64,000 nucleotides of DNA from Actinoplanes sp. KI2 (GCF_025630775.1 NZ_JAOSZE010000050.1:1-64000); one strand, 5' to 3'; counted from the stretch's first letter, positions 18,625 to 27,756 are shown. Notes: generated by a model from the letters alone, not told the origin. A program made the numbers and translations.

Positions 18625-18656
18625 GGGTGCTTCTCCTCGGCGGATGATCGACGTGC

Positions 18657-19373
18657 TCAGTCGGCAAGGTGGTACTCGACGGCGAGCCAGACGCAGTCGG
18701 TGTCCGCGTGGTATTGGTGCCACGGGTAGGTGAAGGTGGTGTCCGGCCCGATCCCGCAGAACGGCACGGGTGTCGCGTATCCGGGACTCATGAGCACGTC
18801 CTCGTAGAGGCTTCCGGGTTCCCGGTCGGCGAACTTCTGCATGCGCCCATTGCCGATGATCTGAGCGTGCGTCTCGATGAAGTCGTGCCTGTTGTGGATG
18901 CCGCAGCCGGTGTCCGGCGGGGCGTACCAGAGCATCAGCCGCACTGTGAAGTCGCGGAGGCGGCTGCCCGGGTGGGTCACGCCTAGGGTGACGTGCGGGT
19001 CGAACCGGACGGTGCCCACGTCGGCCTGCGCCGAGCGGTAGAGCGGCGTCGTACGGGGAAAGACGTCCGGTCCGGCGATGTCGGTGAAGTGCTGCCAGCC
19101 GGGCTCGTCCGTGATGCCGGCGACCGGCTGCTCGTCGAGCCCCCGAAGCAGGGCCACCGCTCCCGCATGTGCGAGCGTGCTGTCGACCGCGATGGTCGAC
19201 GAGAACGCGGGAATCGGCGTCCGCGGCAGGCGGTCGAGGTAGGCGGGCGTCGTGTCGAGGTTGACCACGATGACCCGGCCGGTGAGCGGCAGGTCGCGCA
19301 CGGCGGTGACGACCCGCGCTTCGAGGTGACGGCCGGAAAAGGGCAGGGTGGTGACCCGGTTGTGGGGGGACAT
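18657..19373 (-). CDS. Cupin-like protein resembling the metal-binding half of fungal aldos-2-ulose dehydratase
   Basis: A 238-residue protein. Residues about 157-168 read IHNRHDFIETHAQI and about 214-232 read FTYPWHQYHADTDCVWLAVEYH. From memory of the Phanerochaete aldos-2-ulose dehydratase (AUDH) cupin region, these parallel its FHNHVEASFCEIHACI, IDYPWHAW and DVWVAFEF stretches, including the His/Glu ligands of zinc. FDPHVTLGVTHPG and RLMLWYAPP also match the same region. The next gene upstream encodes an AUDH-like propeller, so the two bacterial proteins may together make one dehydratase. The homology is recalled, not computed. Without it I would call this an unknown cupin-like protein. 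Confidence 0.65.
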   Translation of the reverse strand: MSPHNRVTTLPFSGRHLEARVVTAVRDLPLTGRVIVVNLDTTPAYLDRLPRTPIPAFSSTIAVDSTLAHAGAVALLRGLDEQPVAGITDEPGWQHFTDIAGPDVFPRTTPLYRSAQADVGTVRFDPHVTLGVTHPGSRLRDFTVRLMLWYAPPDTGCGIHNRHDFIETHAQIIGNGRMQKFADREPGSLYEDVLMSPGYATPVPFCGIGPDTTFTYPWHQYHADTDCVWLAVEYHLAD

Positions 19374-19437
19374 GTCGATCCTTTCGCGCCGGAGGTGGCG
19401 GTGGCCGCGGGCGGGTACGGCACCGCCACCGGTCCGG

Positions 19438-20697
19438 CTACCTCTGCGTCGGCTTGCCGAGCCCGTTGCGATAGACCATGAGCTTCGCGTCGGGCGCCTC
19501 GTAGTAGTGCGGCACCTTGTAGGCGATCGTCGCGAAGTCGAGCGTCCCGTCGCCGTTGAAGTCCGCGGCGATGACCCGTGCCGCGGATTCGGTGGCGACC
19601 CGCCATTTCAGGAAGGCGCCGTTACGGACGTCGATCGCCTTGTACAGGAAGACGCCTTGCCAGGGCGCCGGACCGCGCAGTCCGATAAGGAACTCGTCAT
19701 CGCCGTCGCCGTCGAAATCGGCGCACAGCACGGAATGACCGGTGCCTTCGCCGTTCTCATTCGGTTCACCGAAGACGTCGAGCAGCACCCGGCGCCAGCC
19801 GCTGGCTTCTTCCGCAGCGCCGTCGCGTACGTATACCGCCACGCTGTTGCCGTGGTACGGCTCGATCGCGGCGACGTAGGCCATCGGGTCGTCGCCGATC
19901 CGCCCGGAGTCGACGTCACCGCTGCCCTTGAACCCGGTCCGCTCGAACACGCCGAGCTCGCCCGCGCCGATGAGCTCACGCCGCCAGGCCTGCGTGGTCT
20001 GGTCGAAGTAGAGCCACGTCACGCCCTCGTCCGAGGCGAGCAGCAGCGAGTCCAGGTCCGAGTCCGGAATGAGCCCGGACTTGCGGGTCGCGCCGTGGAT
20101 CATCCGGAAATGTGTGTCGTCGATGACGGTCATCGGCCACGGCCCGGTAGAGCGGGGATCCTCCGGCTGCGTGAACATCACCACCGGCAGCAGCGCGTGG
20201 ACGCCCTCCATGGCGACGATGGGCAAGCCGATGATCTCCCACCGGTCCGTCCGGCTGAAGTGGCCGACGCGCAGCCGGTGCATACCGACCGTGTTGCCGA
20301 TGTAGTGCCGCTGCCAGGTCCTGCCCTCCCGCAGTCCCTCGGGGCCGGGATGCTCCAACCAGTCGATCTTGCCGCCCTCGGCATTGGGGTGGTGGATCGT
20401 CCCACCGGGCCCGTACAGCTCGTAGCAGGCGATGATGTCGGGGGTGCCGGTGCCGGTGAGGTCGGCGACGTCCAGCCCGACCGGCATGTGCACCTTGTTG
20501 ACGGCGAGGTTGCGGGCCCAGTCGTCGTTGCGGTACCAGGCGATCTCGCCGAGGGTGAGACCGCATCCGATGAGGTCCGGCAGCCCGTCACCGTCGACGT
20601 CGGCGGCCTCGAGCCAGTACCCGTCGCGCAACTGATCGGCGACGACCTCTGCAGTGAACTGCGGCTTCGGGAAATGTCCGGCGACCGAAGCGGTCAT
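19438..20697 (-). CDS. FG-GAP/VCBS propeller protein resembling the N-terminal half of aldos-2-ulose dehydratase
   Basis: A 419-residue beta-propeller protein with calcium-type loops (ADVDGDGLPDLIG, ADFDGDGDDEFLIG, ADFNGDGTLDFATIAY). Stretches such as DGYWLEAADV, GMHRLRVGHFSRTDRWEIIGLPIV, FTQPEDPRS, GRIGDDPMAYVAAIEPYHGNSVAVY and VLLDVFG match, from memory, the seven-bladed propeller of fungal AUDH, which dehydrates glucosone and 1,5-anhydrofructose to pyrones such as cortalcerone and microthecin. There is no signal peptide, so it should act in the cytoplasm, unlike many FG-GAP proteins. It lies 40 bases after the epimerase gene and 64 before the cupin-like gene. Confidence 0.75.
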   Translation of the reverse strand: MTASVAGHFPKPQFTAEVVADQLRDGYWLEAADVDGDGLPDLIGCGLTLGEIAWYRNDDWARNLAVNKVHMPVGLDVADLTGTGTPDIIACYELYGPGGTIHHPNAEGGKIDWLEHPGPEGLREGRTWQRHYIGNTVGMHRLRVGHFSRTDRWEIIGLPIVAMEGVHALLPVVMFTQPEDPRSTGPWPMTVIDDTHFRMIHGATRKSGLIPDSDLDSLLLASDEGVTWLYFDQTTQAWRRELIGAGELGVFERTGFKGSGDVDSGRIGDDPMAYVAAIEPYHGNSVAVYVRDGAAEEASGWRRVLLDVFGEPNENGEGTGHSVLCADFDGDGDDEFLIGLRGPAPWQGVFLYKAIDVRNGAFLKWRVATESAARVIAADFNGDGTLDFATIAYKVPHYYEAPDAKLMVYRNGLGKPTQR

Positions 20698-20737
20698 GAA
20701 CGATTCTCCTGTCTCGTGGTGTGCGGTGGGGTCGAGG

Positions 20738-21937
20738 TCAGGCGACGTGGGCCAGGGAGCTGACCGGGCTCAGCGCGGCGCGGTGCAGCCCCGAGATGAA
20801 CGGAGAGGCGGCCGGCCCCACGCCGAAGAAGTGCCCCATGGCGTCCAGCACCCGCTCGGTGGCGTAGCCGTCGCCGTAGGGGTTGACGGCCTCCGCCATC
20901 CCGGCGTAGGCGACCGGGTCGTTGATCAGCCGCGTCACCTCGCGCACGATTCCGGCCCGGGTACGTCCCACCAGCCGGGCCGTGCCCGCTCGGACAGCCT
21001 CCGGCCGCTCGGTGACGTCCCGCAGCACGAGGGTGGGCTTGCCTAGAGCCGGCCCCTCCTCCTCCGCGCCGCTGCTGTCCGAGACGATGATGTCGCTGCG
21101 CCGCATGAGGCGGCAGAACTGCAGGTACGGCAACGGGTCCACGACCGTGATGTGCGGGTGTTCGCCGATGATGGGCAGCATCACGTCGCGCACCGCCGGA
21201 TTGCGGTGCAGCGGCACGACGACCCGTACGTCCTCGAGATCCGCCACATCGCACAGGGCTTTGGCGATCTCGGGCAGCGGTTTGCCCCAGGACTCCCGTC
21301 GGTGCGCCGAGGCCAGCACCACCCAACCCGGCTCACGGTCGAGGTCGAGCAGCGGTTCGTCCGTCTCCTCGGCCGGACCGAGTTCGGCGGACCAGCGGAG
21401 GGCGTCGATGACAGTGTTGCCGGTGACCACGATCGTGGACTCGTCGATGCCTTCGCGGATCAGGTTGGCGGCGTTGCCGGGAGTCGGTGCCAGGTGCAGC
21501 GCGGCGATCTGGCCGACGAGCCGCCGGTTGGACTCCTCCGGAAAGGGCGAGTGGGCGTCACCGCTGCGCAGTCCCGCCTCCACATGGATGACGGGGATCC
21601 GGTGCTGGTGCCCGGAGATCGCCCCGGCGAGCGTGGTGGCGGTGTCCCCGTGCACCATGACCGCGTCCGGGGCGAGGTCGGGCAGCAGCCCCACCAGTCC
21701 CTGGATGACGCGGTAGGTCACCTCGGACAACGACTGCCTCGGCGCCATGATGTCCAGGTCCACGTCCGGGGTGATCCCGAAGACCTGCAAGGTTTCGTCG
21801 AGCATCTGCCGGTGCTGGCCGGTGGACACCACGACCGGGTGGAACCGTGGGTCGTCGCGCATGGCGCGGATCACCGGGGCGACCTTGATGGCTTCGGGCC
21901 GCGTTCCGAGAACGACGGCGACTTTTTTCTTCTGCAT
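20738..21937 (-). CDS. wecB: Non-hydrolysing UDP-N-acetylglucosamine 2-epimerase
   Basis: A 399-residue GT-B-fold enzyme interconverting UDP-GlcNAc and UDP-ManNAc. Motifs are VVLGTRPEAIKVAPVIRA, STGQHRQMLDETLQVFGI, VMVHGDTATTLAGA, HVEAGLRSGDAHSPFPEESNR, ASAHRRESWG and DSSGAEEEGPALGKP, with the catalytic His of VEAGLR and the expected Asp/Glu residues. The start is ATG 21937 after GGGAGAAA. The family works through a 2-acetamidoglucal intermediate, which may matter given the AUDH-like genes next in the operon. A housekeeping role in cell-wall sugar supply is the alternative. Confidence 0.93.
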   Translation of the reverse strand: MQKKKVAVVLGTRPEAIKVAPVIRAMRDDPRFHPVVVSTGQHRQMLDETLQVFGITPDVDLDIMAPRQSLSEVTYRVIQGLVGLLPDLAPDAVMVHGDTATTLAGAISGHQHRIPVIHVEAGLRSGDAHSPFPEESNRRLVGQIAALHLAPTPGNAANLIREGIDESTIVVTGNTVIDALRWSAELGPAEETDEPLLDLDREPGWVVLASAHRRESWGKPLPEIAKALCDVADLEDVRVVVPLHRNPAVRDVMLPIIGEHPHITVVDPLPYLQFCRLMRRSDIIVSDSSGAEEEGPALGKPTLVLRDVTERPEAVRAGTARLVGRTRAGIVREVTRLINDPVAYAGMAEAVNPYGDGYATERVLDAMGHFFGVGPAASPFISGLHRAALSPVSSLAHVA

Positions 21938-21992
21938 GGTTTCTCCCGTCAGGGCGAGCAACTGATGGGTGGACGGGCGCCACGACATGTCG

Positions 21993-23645
21993 TCACGGCT
22001 GGACGGACAGCGTGTGGCGGAAGATGTTCCGCGGGTCCCACCGCCGCTTCGCCTGCTGCAGGCGCGGGTAGTTGCCGCGGTAGTAGAGCAGCGGCCACGG
22101 CACACCCGAGGAGTTGTGCGCCGGGTCGGCGACGTCGTTGTCCGGGTAGTTGATGTAGCAGCCCTCGTAGGCGTCGCCCGGGACCGGAACCCCACCCGTG
22201 GTGGCGAAGAACTCCTGGTAGATGTCCCGTGCCCAGCCGACGTAGAAGTCGTCGTCGGCCGGGTCCGGCCAGAACGTCTGGAAGCACATCTTGAAGATCG
22301 AGCTGCGCTGAGCGTTCGCGGTCGCGCCCGCATCGACCGCATTCACCTTCCCGCCGAACGAGAACAGCACCAGCATGGTGTCGGGATTGTGGAAATCGTC
22401 GCGGGTCATGTGCCGGAAGAGCGTGCGGGCCTGCGCATCGGTGAAGTTCTGCTTCATGTACGCCGACTTGTGCACGCCCCGCGAGGTCGGGTTGGTGATG
22501 GTCGGATTGTTGGTGCCGACCAGGCGCGTGGCCTGCAGCCAGGGCAACCGGCGCGGTGTGGCGAACTCCGGCAGCGCGGGCAGCTCGCCCATCGGCCGCG
22601 CCGCGGGCTGGGGGGTCACGCCGACCCCGGCGGTGATGGCGCGCAGGTAGTCGTCCAGCAGCTCGGCGGCGCGCGGGACGGCGGCGTCGATCTGGGTGAA
22701 CATGCCGAGGCTGCCGTGCGCCCGGTGGCTCACGTTGAACAGGCTGCTCAGCGGCGCGTACGGCGAGTCCGGGGCGCTGTTGCGGGCATGCCATTCGCCG
22801 AAGTTGCGCAGGAGGCGGACGAACTTGCTCTCGTCGAGCTGGTCCCAGGGGAACTCCACCGCGCTGACCAATACTTCGGACGGTGCGGCCACCAGCTGTG
22901 CCGACGGCTCGTGGCCCTTGGCACCCGGGGACCGGAACCAGTACCGGGTGACCACGCCGAAGTTGCCGCCCCCGCCACCGGTGTGCGCCCACCACAGTTC
23001 GCGGTTGGGGTCGTCGGCCTCCCGCGTGGCGCGGACCGCCCGGGCCTTACCGGCGCGGTCGACGACGACGACCTCGACGGCGTAGAGATGGTCGACCACC
23101 AGCCCGTGCGCTCGCGACAGCAGGCCGTATCCACCGCCGGCGATGTGCCCTCCGGCGCCGACGCTGTAGCAGATGCCGCCGGGGACCGTCACCCCCCAGC
23201 CTTTGTAGAGGGACTCGTAGACGTTCATCAGCCGAGCCCCGGGATCGACGAAGAAGGCCCGCAGGGCCGGGTCGTATCCCACCGCGACCAGCTCGGACAG
23301 GTCGAGGATGACCTCCACCTGGTCGTTGCAGACGAAGTCGGAGAAGCAGTGGCCGCCGCTGCGGACCGAGATGCGCTTACCGCTGTCCACGGCGTCCTGC
23401 ACGGCGCGGACGGCGTCCGGTGTCGACCGGATCATCTTGACGTAGTCCGGCCGGGCGACGAAGCGCTGGTTGTTGCCGGTGGTCAGGTCGGCGTAGCGGG
23501 GATCCCGAGCGGTGATGACGGCGCCGCGCGGCGCCGTCGCACCCGCTGCGGTGGCGGGCGCCTGGGTGAGCAGTTCACCGCCCAGCACGGCCGCGCCGAC
23601 CGCTGCGGTCCCGGTCAGAAATACACGCCGATTCGATTCGATCAC
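21993..23645 (-). CDS. Tat-exported FAD-linked oxidase, berberine-bridge-enzyme/oligosaccharide-oxidase type
   Basis: A 550-residue flavoprotein starting at GTG 23645 after GGGGGAAGAG. The N-terminus ESNRRVFLTGTAAVGAAVLGG is a twin-arginine signal. The FAD-binding domain has RSGGHCFSD (about residue 98), whose His is the covalent flavin attachment site, and GGICYSVGAGGHIAGGGYG (about residue 158), whose Cys can make the second bond, so a bicovalent flavin is likely. The C-terminus has the berberine-type tail YYRGNYPRLQQAKRRWDPRNIFRH. Such oxidases act on sugars, oligosaccharides or secondary metabolites. It is the first gene of the six-gene operon; being exported, it acts outside the cell or on the secreted product. 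Confidence 0.9.
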   Translation of the reverse strand: MIESNRRVFLTGTAAVGAAVLGGELLTQAPATAAGATAPRGAVITARDPRYADLTTGNNQRFVARPDYVKMIRSTPDAVRAVQDAVDSGKRISVRSGGHCFSDFVCNDQVEVILDLSELVAVGYDPALRAFFVDPGARLMNVYESLYKGWGVTVPGGICYSVGAGGHIAGGGYGLLSRAHGLVVDHLYAVEVVVVDRAGKARAVRATREADDPNRELWWAHTGGGGGNFGVVTRYWFRSPGAKGHEPSAQLVAAPSEVLVSAVEFPWDQLDESKFVRLLRNFGEWHARNSAPDSPYAPLSSLFNVSHRAHGSLGMFTQIDAAVPRAAELLDDYLRAITAGVGVTPQPAARPMGELPALPEFATPRRLPWLQATRLVGTNNPTITNPTSRGVHKSAYMKQNFTDAQARTLFRHMTRDDFHNPDTMLVLFSFGGKVNAVDAGATANAQRSSIFKMCFQTFWPDPADDDFYVGWARDIYQEFFATTGGVPVPGDAYEGCYINYPDNDVADPAHNSSGVPWPLLYYRGNYPRLQQAKRRWDPRNIFRHTLSVQP

Positions 23646-23955
23646 GATAGCTCTTCCCCCATCGATATGCGGTTTCTGCGGTTTCGAACTGCGCCACCAC
23701 ATCGCGGACCTGCCGGTTGACGGCGCCCAGAACGCGTGGGAAATTGCGGTATGGGCTGACCGTTGAAAGACTGACAGAGTCTGTCCACTGTGGTCAATTG
23801 ATATATCGGTGAAGATCGGTGAGGAAGGCCACAAATGGAAATGATCGTATTACTTGTTGCCTGGTCACGCGGGCCGGATTTCGGCGAACGAAATCGTCAC
23901 TGGTGGGCCGCCGGCCGCCAGTGACGAATTGCCCGAATCGATTGTCCGGTGGTCG
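23646..23955. other. Promoter region of the oxidase-epimerase-AUDH-like operon
   Basis: About 310 bases that are AT-richer than the surroundings, especially 23770-23870, as expected for a promoter region. A near-palindrome GTCCACTGTGGTC lies at 23783-23795. No coding frame is convincing. The operon to the left has no other obvious promoter, because its internal gaps are only 32-64 bases. Confidence 0.5.
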
Positions 23956-24249
23956 TTACAACTGACGAAGTGCGCCGCCGTCCACCGACCACTCGGGGAG
24001 CGAGAACTGCACCGCGAGCTGATCGGCGAAACCACCCGGAGCGTCCCACAGACGGGTCCGCGTCGGTCCCGGCAGGATTGCGTTGGAACGGACCCCCTGG
24101 CTTCCACCGTTATGCAACAACGACGGGAGGGCCGCCCTGGACATCCTCACCAGAGCATGGCAATTGAGGTCGAACGTCGCCTGCCATTTTTTCTCGGCGA
24201 TGTCGAGAAATTGCACTGGAGATCCAAGACGCATTCCTGCCCCGTACAT
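23956..24249 (-). pseudogene. Internally deleted short-chain dehydrogenase (SDR) remnant
   Basis: The frame reads YGAGMRLGSPVQFLDIAEKK, then FDLNCHALVRMSRAALPSLL, the middle part of a classical SDR. It then jumps from NGGS straight to QGVRSNAILPGPTRTRL, the C-terminal substrate-loop region. The stretch that should hold catalytic Ser and YxxxK (about 40 residues) is missing, as are the N-terminal nucleotide-binding part and most of the end. It is a decayed gene, not a functional short protein. Confidence 0.75.
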
Positions 24250-24313
24250 GCGGATAATTAGGAGTCAGCTGGCCGGGCCCATCCCCGGCCGGGCCCGCGG
24301 CGGTCGCGCGGGC

Positions 24314-25243
24314 TCAGCTGGCGGCCGGGGCGCCCGAGCGCGCGGAGGTGGCACCTTTCACCGGGCGAGTGCCGCCCGGGGCGCCCCGTTGGGCCGACGC
24401 CTTCAGCAGCTCCAGCGCAGCTGCATGACTCGAACCGGGCACGGCGGTGTAGGTCAGCAGCCGGTGCCCGTCGTCCTCCGGCAGGTGCAGAACCTCGTAG
24501 TCCAACTCCAGGTCACCGATCACCGGATGGTGCAGGTACTTGGTGCCGGCGCCGCAGACCTGCACCGGGTGCTTCGCCCAGCAGGCCGCGAACTCCGGAC
24601 TCTTGACGATCAGCTCACCGATGAGAGCGGTGAGGAAAGCGTCGTCGGAATACCGCCCGGCGGCGACCCGCAGGGACGCGACCGCGCGGCTGGCTTCCTC
24701 GTCCCAGCGCCGGTAGAGCTCCCGGGTGTGCGGATCGAGGAAGAGCATGCGCGTCAGATTCGGCCGGTCCGCCGCGCGGCGCGGGGCGCCTCGGTCGTAG
24801 TGGCCCGCGAAAAGCAGGTGGCCGAGCTCGTTCCAGGCCAGCACCTCGCTGCGTCGCCCCAGCACGATGGCTGGTACGTCCTTCATGGCGGTGATCAGCT
24901 TCTCGATGCCGGGGCGCGCCGTCTCGGCCCGTTGCGCGCGGCGCCGCTTCGCCGGGCGAGGCCGGGCCAGCTCATGCAGATAGGTGCGCTCATCCTCCGA
25001 GAGGGCGAGTGCACGGGCGATGGCCTCGATCACCGATTCGGACGCGTTGGTGCTCTGCCCCTGCTCCAGGCGGGTGTAGTAGATGGGACTGACGCCGGCC
25101 AGCTGCGCGAGCTCCTCCCGCCGCAGCCCGGGCACCCGGCGTGCCCCGTACGAAACCAATCCGACATCCTCTGGCCGCAACCGGGCACGACGACTTCGAA
25201 GAAAGTCTGCCAGCTCGCCCCGACCCCCGTGGTCACTGTGCAT
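24314..25243 (-). CDS. XRE-family regulator with MmyB-like ligand-binding domain
   Basis: A 309-residue regulator. Residues about 10-80 are a helix-turn-helix (ADFLRSRRARLRPEDVGL ... LAQLAGVSPIYYTRLEQG), followed by the MmyB-type PAS-like domain (VLGRRSEVLAWNELGHLLFAG, NLTRMLFLDPHTRELY, HPVIGDLELDYEVLHLPEDDG). Such proteins typically control a divergent oxidoreductase or efflux gene. It is divergent from the MFS gene beginning at 25407, its most likely target. The C-terminal 25 residues are low complexity. Confidence 0.92.
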   Translation of the reverse strand: MHSDHGGRGELADFLRSRRARLRPEDVGLVSYGARRVPGLRREELAQLAGVSPIYYTRLEQGQSTNASESVIEAIARALALSEDERTYLHELARPRPAKRRRAQRAETARPGIEKLITAMKDVPAIVLGRRSEVLAWNELGHLLFAGHYDRGAPRRAADRPNLTRMLFLDPHTRELYRRWDEEASRAVASLRVAAGRYSDDAFLTALIGELIVKSPEFAACWAKHPVQVCGAGTKYLHHPVIGDLELDYEVLHLPEDDGHRLLTYTAVPGSSHAAALELLKASAQRGAPGGTRPVKGATSARSGAPAAS

Positions 25244-25406
25244 GGCCCCAGCATGCCCATCGGTGCCGTCCGCTGCCTGTCCCTGCCAGTACCAGTCTGG
25301 CGCCGCGTAGTCCGCGCAGAGGTATGGCTGTCCCTACACGCGCAGGTCGACAGTGTTCTCCGGCGGAGGTCACCGCCACCCCCTGGACGATGTGGAGGTC
25401 ATCACG

Positions 25407-26867
25407 TTGACACGCATGGACTCGGTCACCGAGGACGGCGACCAGAGGCGGACCACCAGTATAAGCGGCCGTGACCGCCTCATCTTGGCCGTACTGCTGA
25501 CGGCGAGCTTCACCCTGGCCGTGGACTTCTCCATTCTCAACGTCGCGCTGCCGGTGATCGGCGCGGAGGTCGGCTTCGCCCTGTCCGACCTGCAGTGGAT
25601 CGCCACCTCCTTCGCGCTCTGCGCGGCCGGGTTCACCCTGCTGTTCGGCCGCGTCGCCGACATCTTCGGCCGGCGTCGGCTGTTCCTGGCCGGGATCGCC
25701 CTGCTCGGTATCTCCTCGCTGGCCGGCGGCCTGGCCACCGACCCGGCCGTCCTGCTCACCGCCCGGGTGGCGCAAGGGCTGGCCACCGCCGCGGTCACCC
25801 CCGCCGCGCTGTCGTTGCTGACCACGTCGTTCCCGGAAGGATCACTGCGGGAGCGGGCACTCGGCCTCAACGGCGCGCTGATGGCGGCCGGCTTCACCAC
25901 CGGCGCCATCCTGGGCGGCGTCGTCACCGATCTGCTGAGCTGGCGCTGGGCGTTCTTCATCAACGTCGCCGTTGCCGTCGCCGTGCTGGTGGTCGCGCCC
26001 GCGGTGCTGCGCGAGAACCGGACCGAACAGCGGCCCCGCTTGGACGTGCCGGGCGCGGTGACGGTCTCCGCCGGGCTGCTGGCCGTCGTGTACGGCCTCA
26101 CCAGCGCCGGCGAACACGGCTGGACGGACATTCGCACCTGGGCCGGCCTGGTTGCCGGCATCGTGCTGCTGCTGGCGTTCGTCGGCATCGAGCGCCGCGT
26201 CGCCGAGCCGCTGGTGCCGGTACGCATCCTGCGCAAACGCAGCGTCTCCTGGGGCAACGGCGCCGGCGTCCTGGCGTTCGCCACCGAAACGTCCCTCGTC
26301 TTCCTGCTCACCCTCTACCTGCAGAAAGTCCTCGGGTTCTCCCCGTTGGCCGCCGGGCTGTCGTTCGCGGTACTCGGCCTCGGCACCGTGCTCGGTGGCA
26401 TCCTCGGGCCCAAGGTGATCGCCCGCCTCGGCAACCCGCCGCGTGCCCTGGCGCTCGGCATGGCCGTGCAGACCGCCGCGACGCTGGTGCTGGTCTTGCT
26501 CGGCGACTCCCGGGGCTGGATGCCGCTGCTGCTGGTCGCCACGTTCGTCGGCGGCGTCGCCAACCTCGTCGCCATCGTGGGGTTCATGGTCACCGCGACT
26601 TCCGGGCTGCCCGACCACGAGCAGGGTCTCGCGGCCGGGCTGGCGACCATGAGTCAGCAGATCGGCATCACCATGGGCATCCCCGTGATGTCCGCGATCG
26701 TGGGAGCCAGGCTCGCCTCGCTGGGCGCCGAGACCCCCGAGACCATCCTCACCGCCATCCGGACCGCCATCGGCGCCAACGCGGCGCTCTGCGCGGCCAC
26801 CGCGATCGCCGTGTCGATCTTCCTGCGCTCCCCCCGGCCGGTCACCGCGCCGGCGACCGGGAATTGA
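25407..26867 (+). CDS. MFS transporter, DHA2 family (14 spans), drug efflux
   Basis: A protein of about 486 residues with 14 hydrophobic segments and DHA2 motifs (LAVDFSILNVALPVIGAEVG, LLFGRVADIFGRRRLFLAG, ALMAAGFTTGAILGGVVTDLLSWRW). GGAGG at 25394-25398 is 8 bases before a TTG at 25407 and 17 before an ATG at 25416, so I favour TTG; the ATG would only shorten the protein by three residues. It starts an apparent four-gene unit with the esterase, an unknown protein and a flavin oxidoreductase, and is divergent from the XRE regulator. Confidence 0.9.
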   Translation: MTRMDSVTEDGDQRRTTSISGRDRLILAVLLTASFTLAVDFSILNVALPVIGAEVGFALSDLQWIATSFALCAAGFTLLFGRVADIFGRRRLFLAGIALLGISSLAGGLATDPAVLLTARVAQGLATAAVTPAALSLLTTSFPEGSLRERALGLNGALMAAGFTTGAILGGVVTDLLSWRWAFFINVAVAVAVLVVAPAVLRENRTEQRPRLDVPGAVTVSAGLLAVVYGLTSAGEHGWTDIRTWAGLVAGIVLLLAFVGIERRVAEPLVPVRILRKRSVSWGNGAGVLAFATETSLVFLLTLYLQKVLGFSPLAAGLSFAVLGLGTVLGGILGPKVIARLGNPPRALALGMAVQTAATLVLVLLGDSRGWMPLLLVATFVGGVANLVAIVGFMVTATSGLPDHEQGLAAGLATMSQQIGITMGIPVMSAIVGARLASLGAETPETILTAIRTAIGANAALCAATAIAVSIFLRSPRPVTAPATGN

Positions 26868-26868
26868 C

Positions 26869-27756
26869 ATGGCCATGTCCGACCACTCCGTCCGCCGCGA
26901 ACCGCGCAGGTCCGGCACGTGTGACGTCAGCTGGTACACGACACAGGTGAGTGGCCCAGGAGCGGACGTGCCCGTCCGCATCCTGCGGCCCACCGGCCCT
27001 CGCAACGGCTGGACGGTGTGGGCCCACGGCGGAAGCTGGCATCACGGGTCCGCACTGGCCTGGCATCATGCCTGCGCTGACCTCGCCGTCGTCGCGAGAA
27101 CCACCGTGGTCAGCGTGGACTACCGGCTCGCCCCCGAGCACCCGCATCCCGCGGCTCTCGAGGACTTCCTCGCCGCCGTGGCCTGGGCGCAGGAGCAGGC
27201 CGCGAGTGAAGCCACCGAGGTTGCCGTCGGCGGCGACAGCGCGGGCGGCACCATCGCCGCGTGTGCCGCCTTGGTCCTGCGGGACCGGGGCGCGCACCTC
27301 GCGGCCCAGGTCCTCGCGTATCCGCCGATCGACCCGCAGTGCCGGGCGGACTCCTACCATCGTGATCCCTGCGCGTTCCCCTCGGCCGGTGCGCTCACCG
27401 CCGCCTGGCGTGGCTACCGGGGGGACCGCCCGGACGATTCCGGCGGGCTGTACAGCACCCCGATGGCGGCCGCCGACTTCGCGGGCGCCGCCCCGGCCAT
27501 AATCGCGGTCGGCGAACTGGATCCCGTCATCGACGACGTCCGCGACTACCGGTGCAGGCTGCAGGCCGCCGGCGTGCCCGTGCGCTACCTCGAGCTTCCC
27601 CGGAGGGCGCACGGCGCGTTCCTGGAAGCCGTCCCGGCCCGCCTGACCCGGCGCGGCGTTCCCTCGCTGCGGTTCTGTCTGGGTCGGGCCCTGGCCCAGG
27701 CGTTCGCGAAGCGGACCGGTGTCACTCGCCCACCACAGCAAAGGACATTCTCATGA
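26869..27756 (+). CDS. Alpha/beta hydrolase of hormone-sensitive-lipase family
   Basis: A 295-residue esterase/lipase-like hydrolase. HGGSWHHG is the oxyanion HGG motif, GGDSAGGT holds the nucleophile Ser, ELDPVIDD the acid and RRAHGAF the catalytic His. VSVDYRLAPEHPHPAAL is a family hallmark. The ATG lies one base after the stop of the efflux gene, so it is co-translated. With an efflux pump and flavin oxidoreductase beside it, a detoxification role is possible. Substrate unknown. Confidence 0.9.
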   Translation: MAMSDHSVRREPRRSGTCDVSWYTTQVSGPGADVPVRILRPTGPRNGWTVWAHGGSWHHGSALAWHHACADLAVVARTTVVSVDYRLAPEHPHPAALEDFLAAVAWAQEQAASEATEVAVGGDSAGGTIAACAALVLRDRGAHLAAQVLAYPPIDPQCRADSYHRDPCAFPSAGALTAAWRGYRGDRPDDSGGLYSTPMAAADFAGAAPAIIAVGELDPVIDDVRDYRCRLQAAGVPVRYLELPRRAHGAFLEAVPARLTRRGVPSLRFCLGRALAQAFAKRTGVTRPPQQRTFS

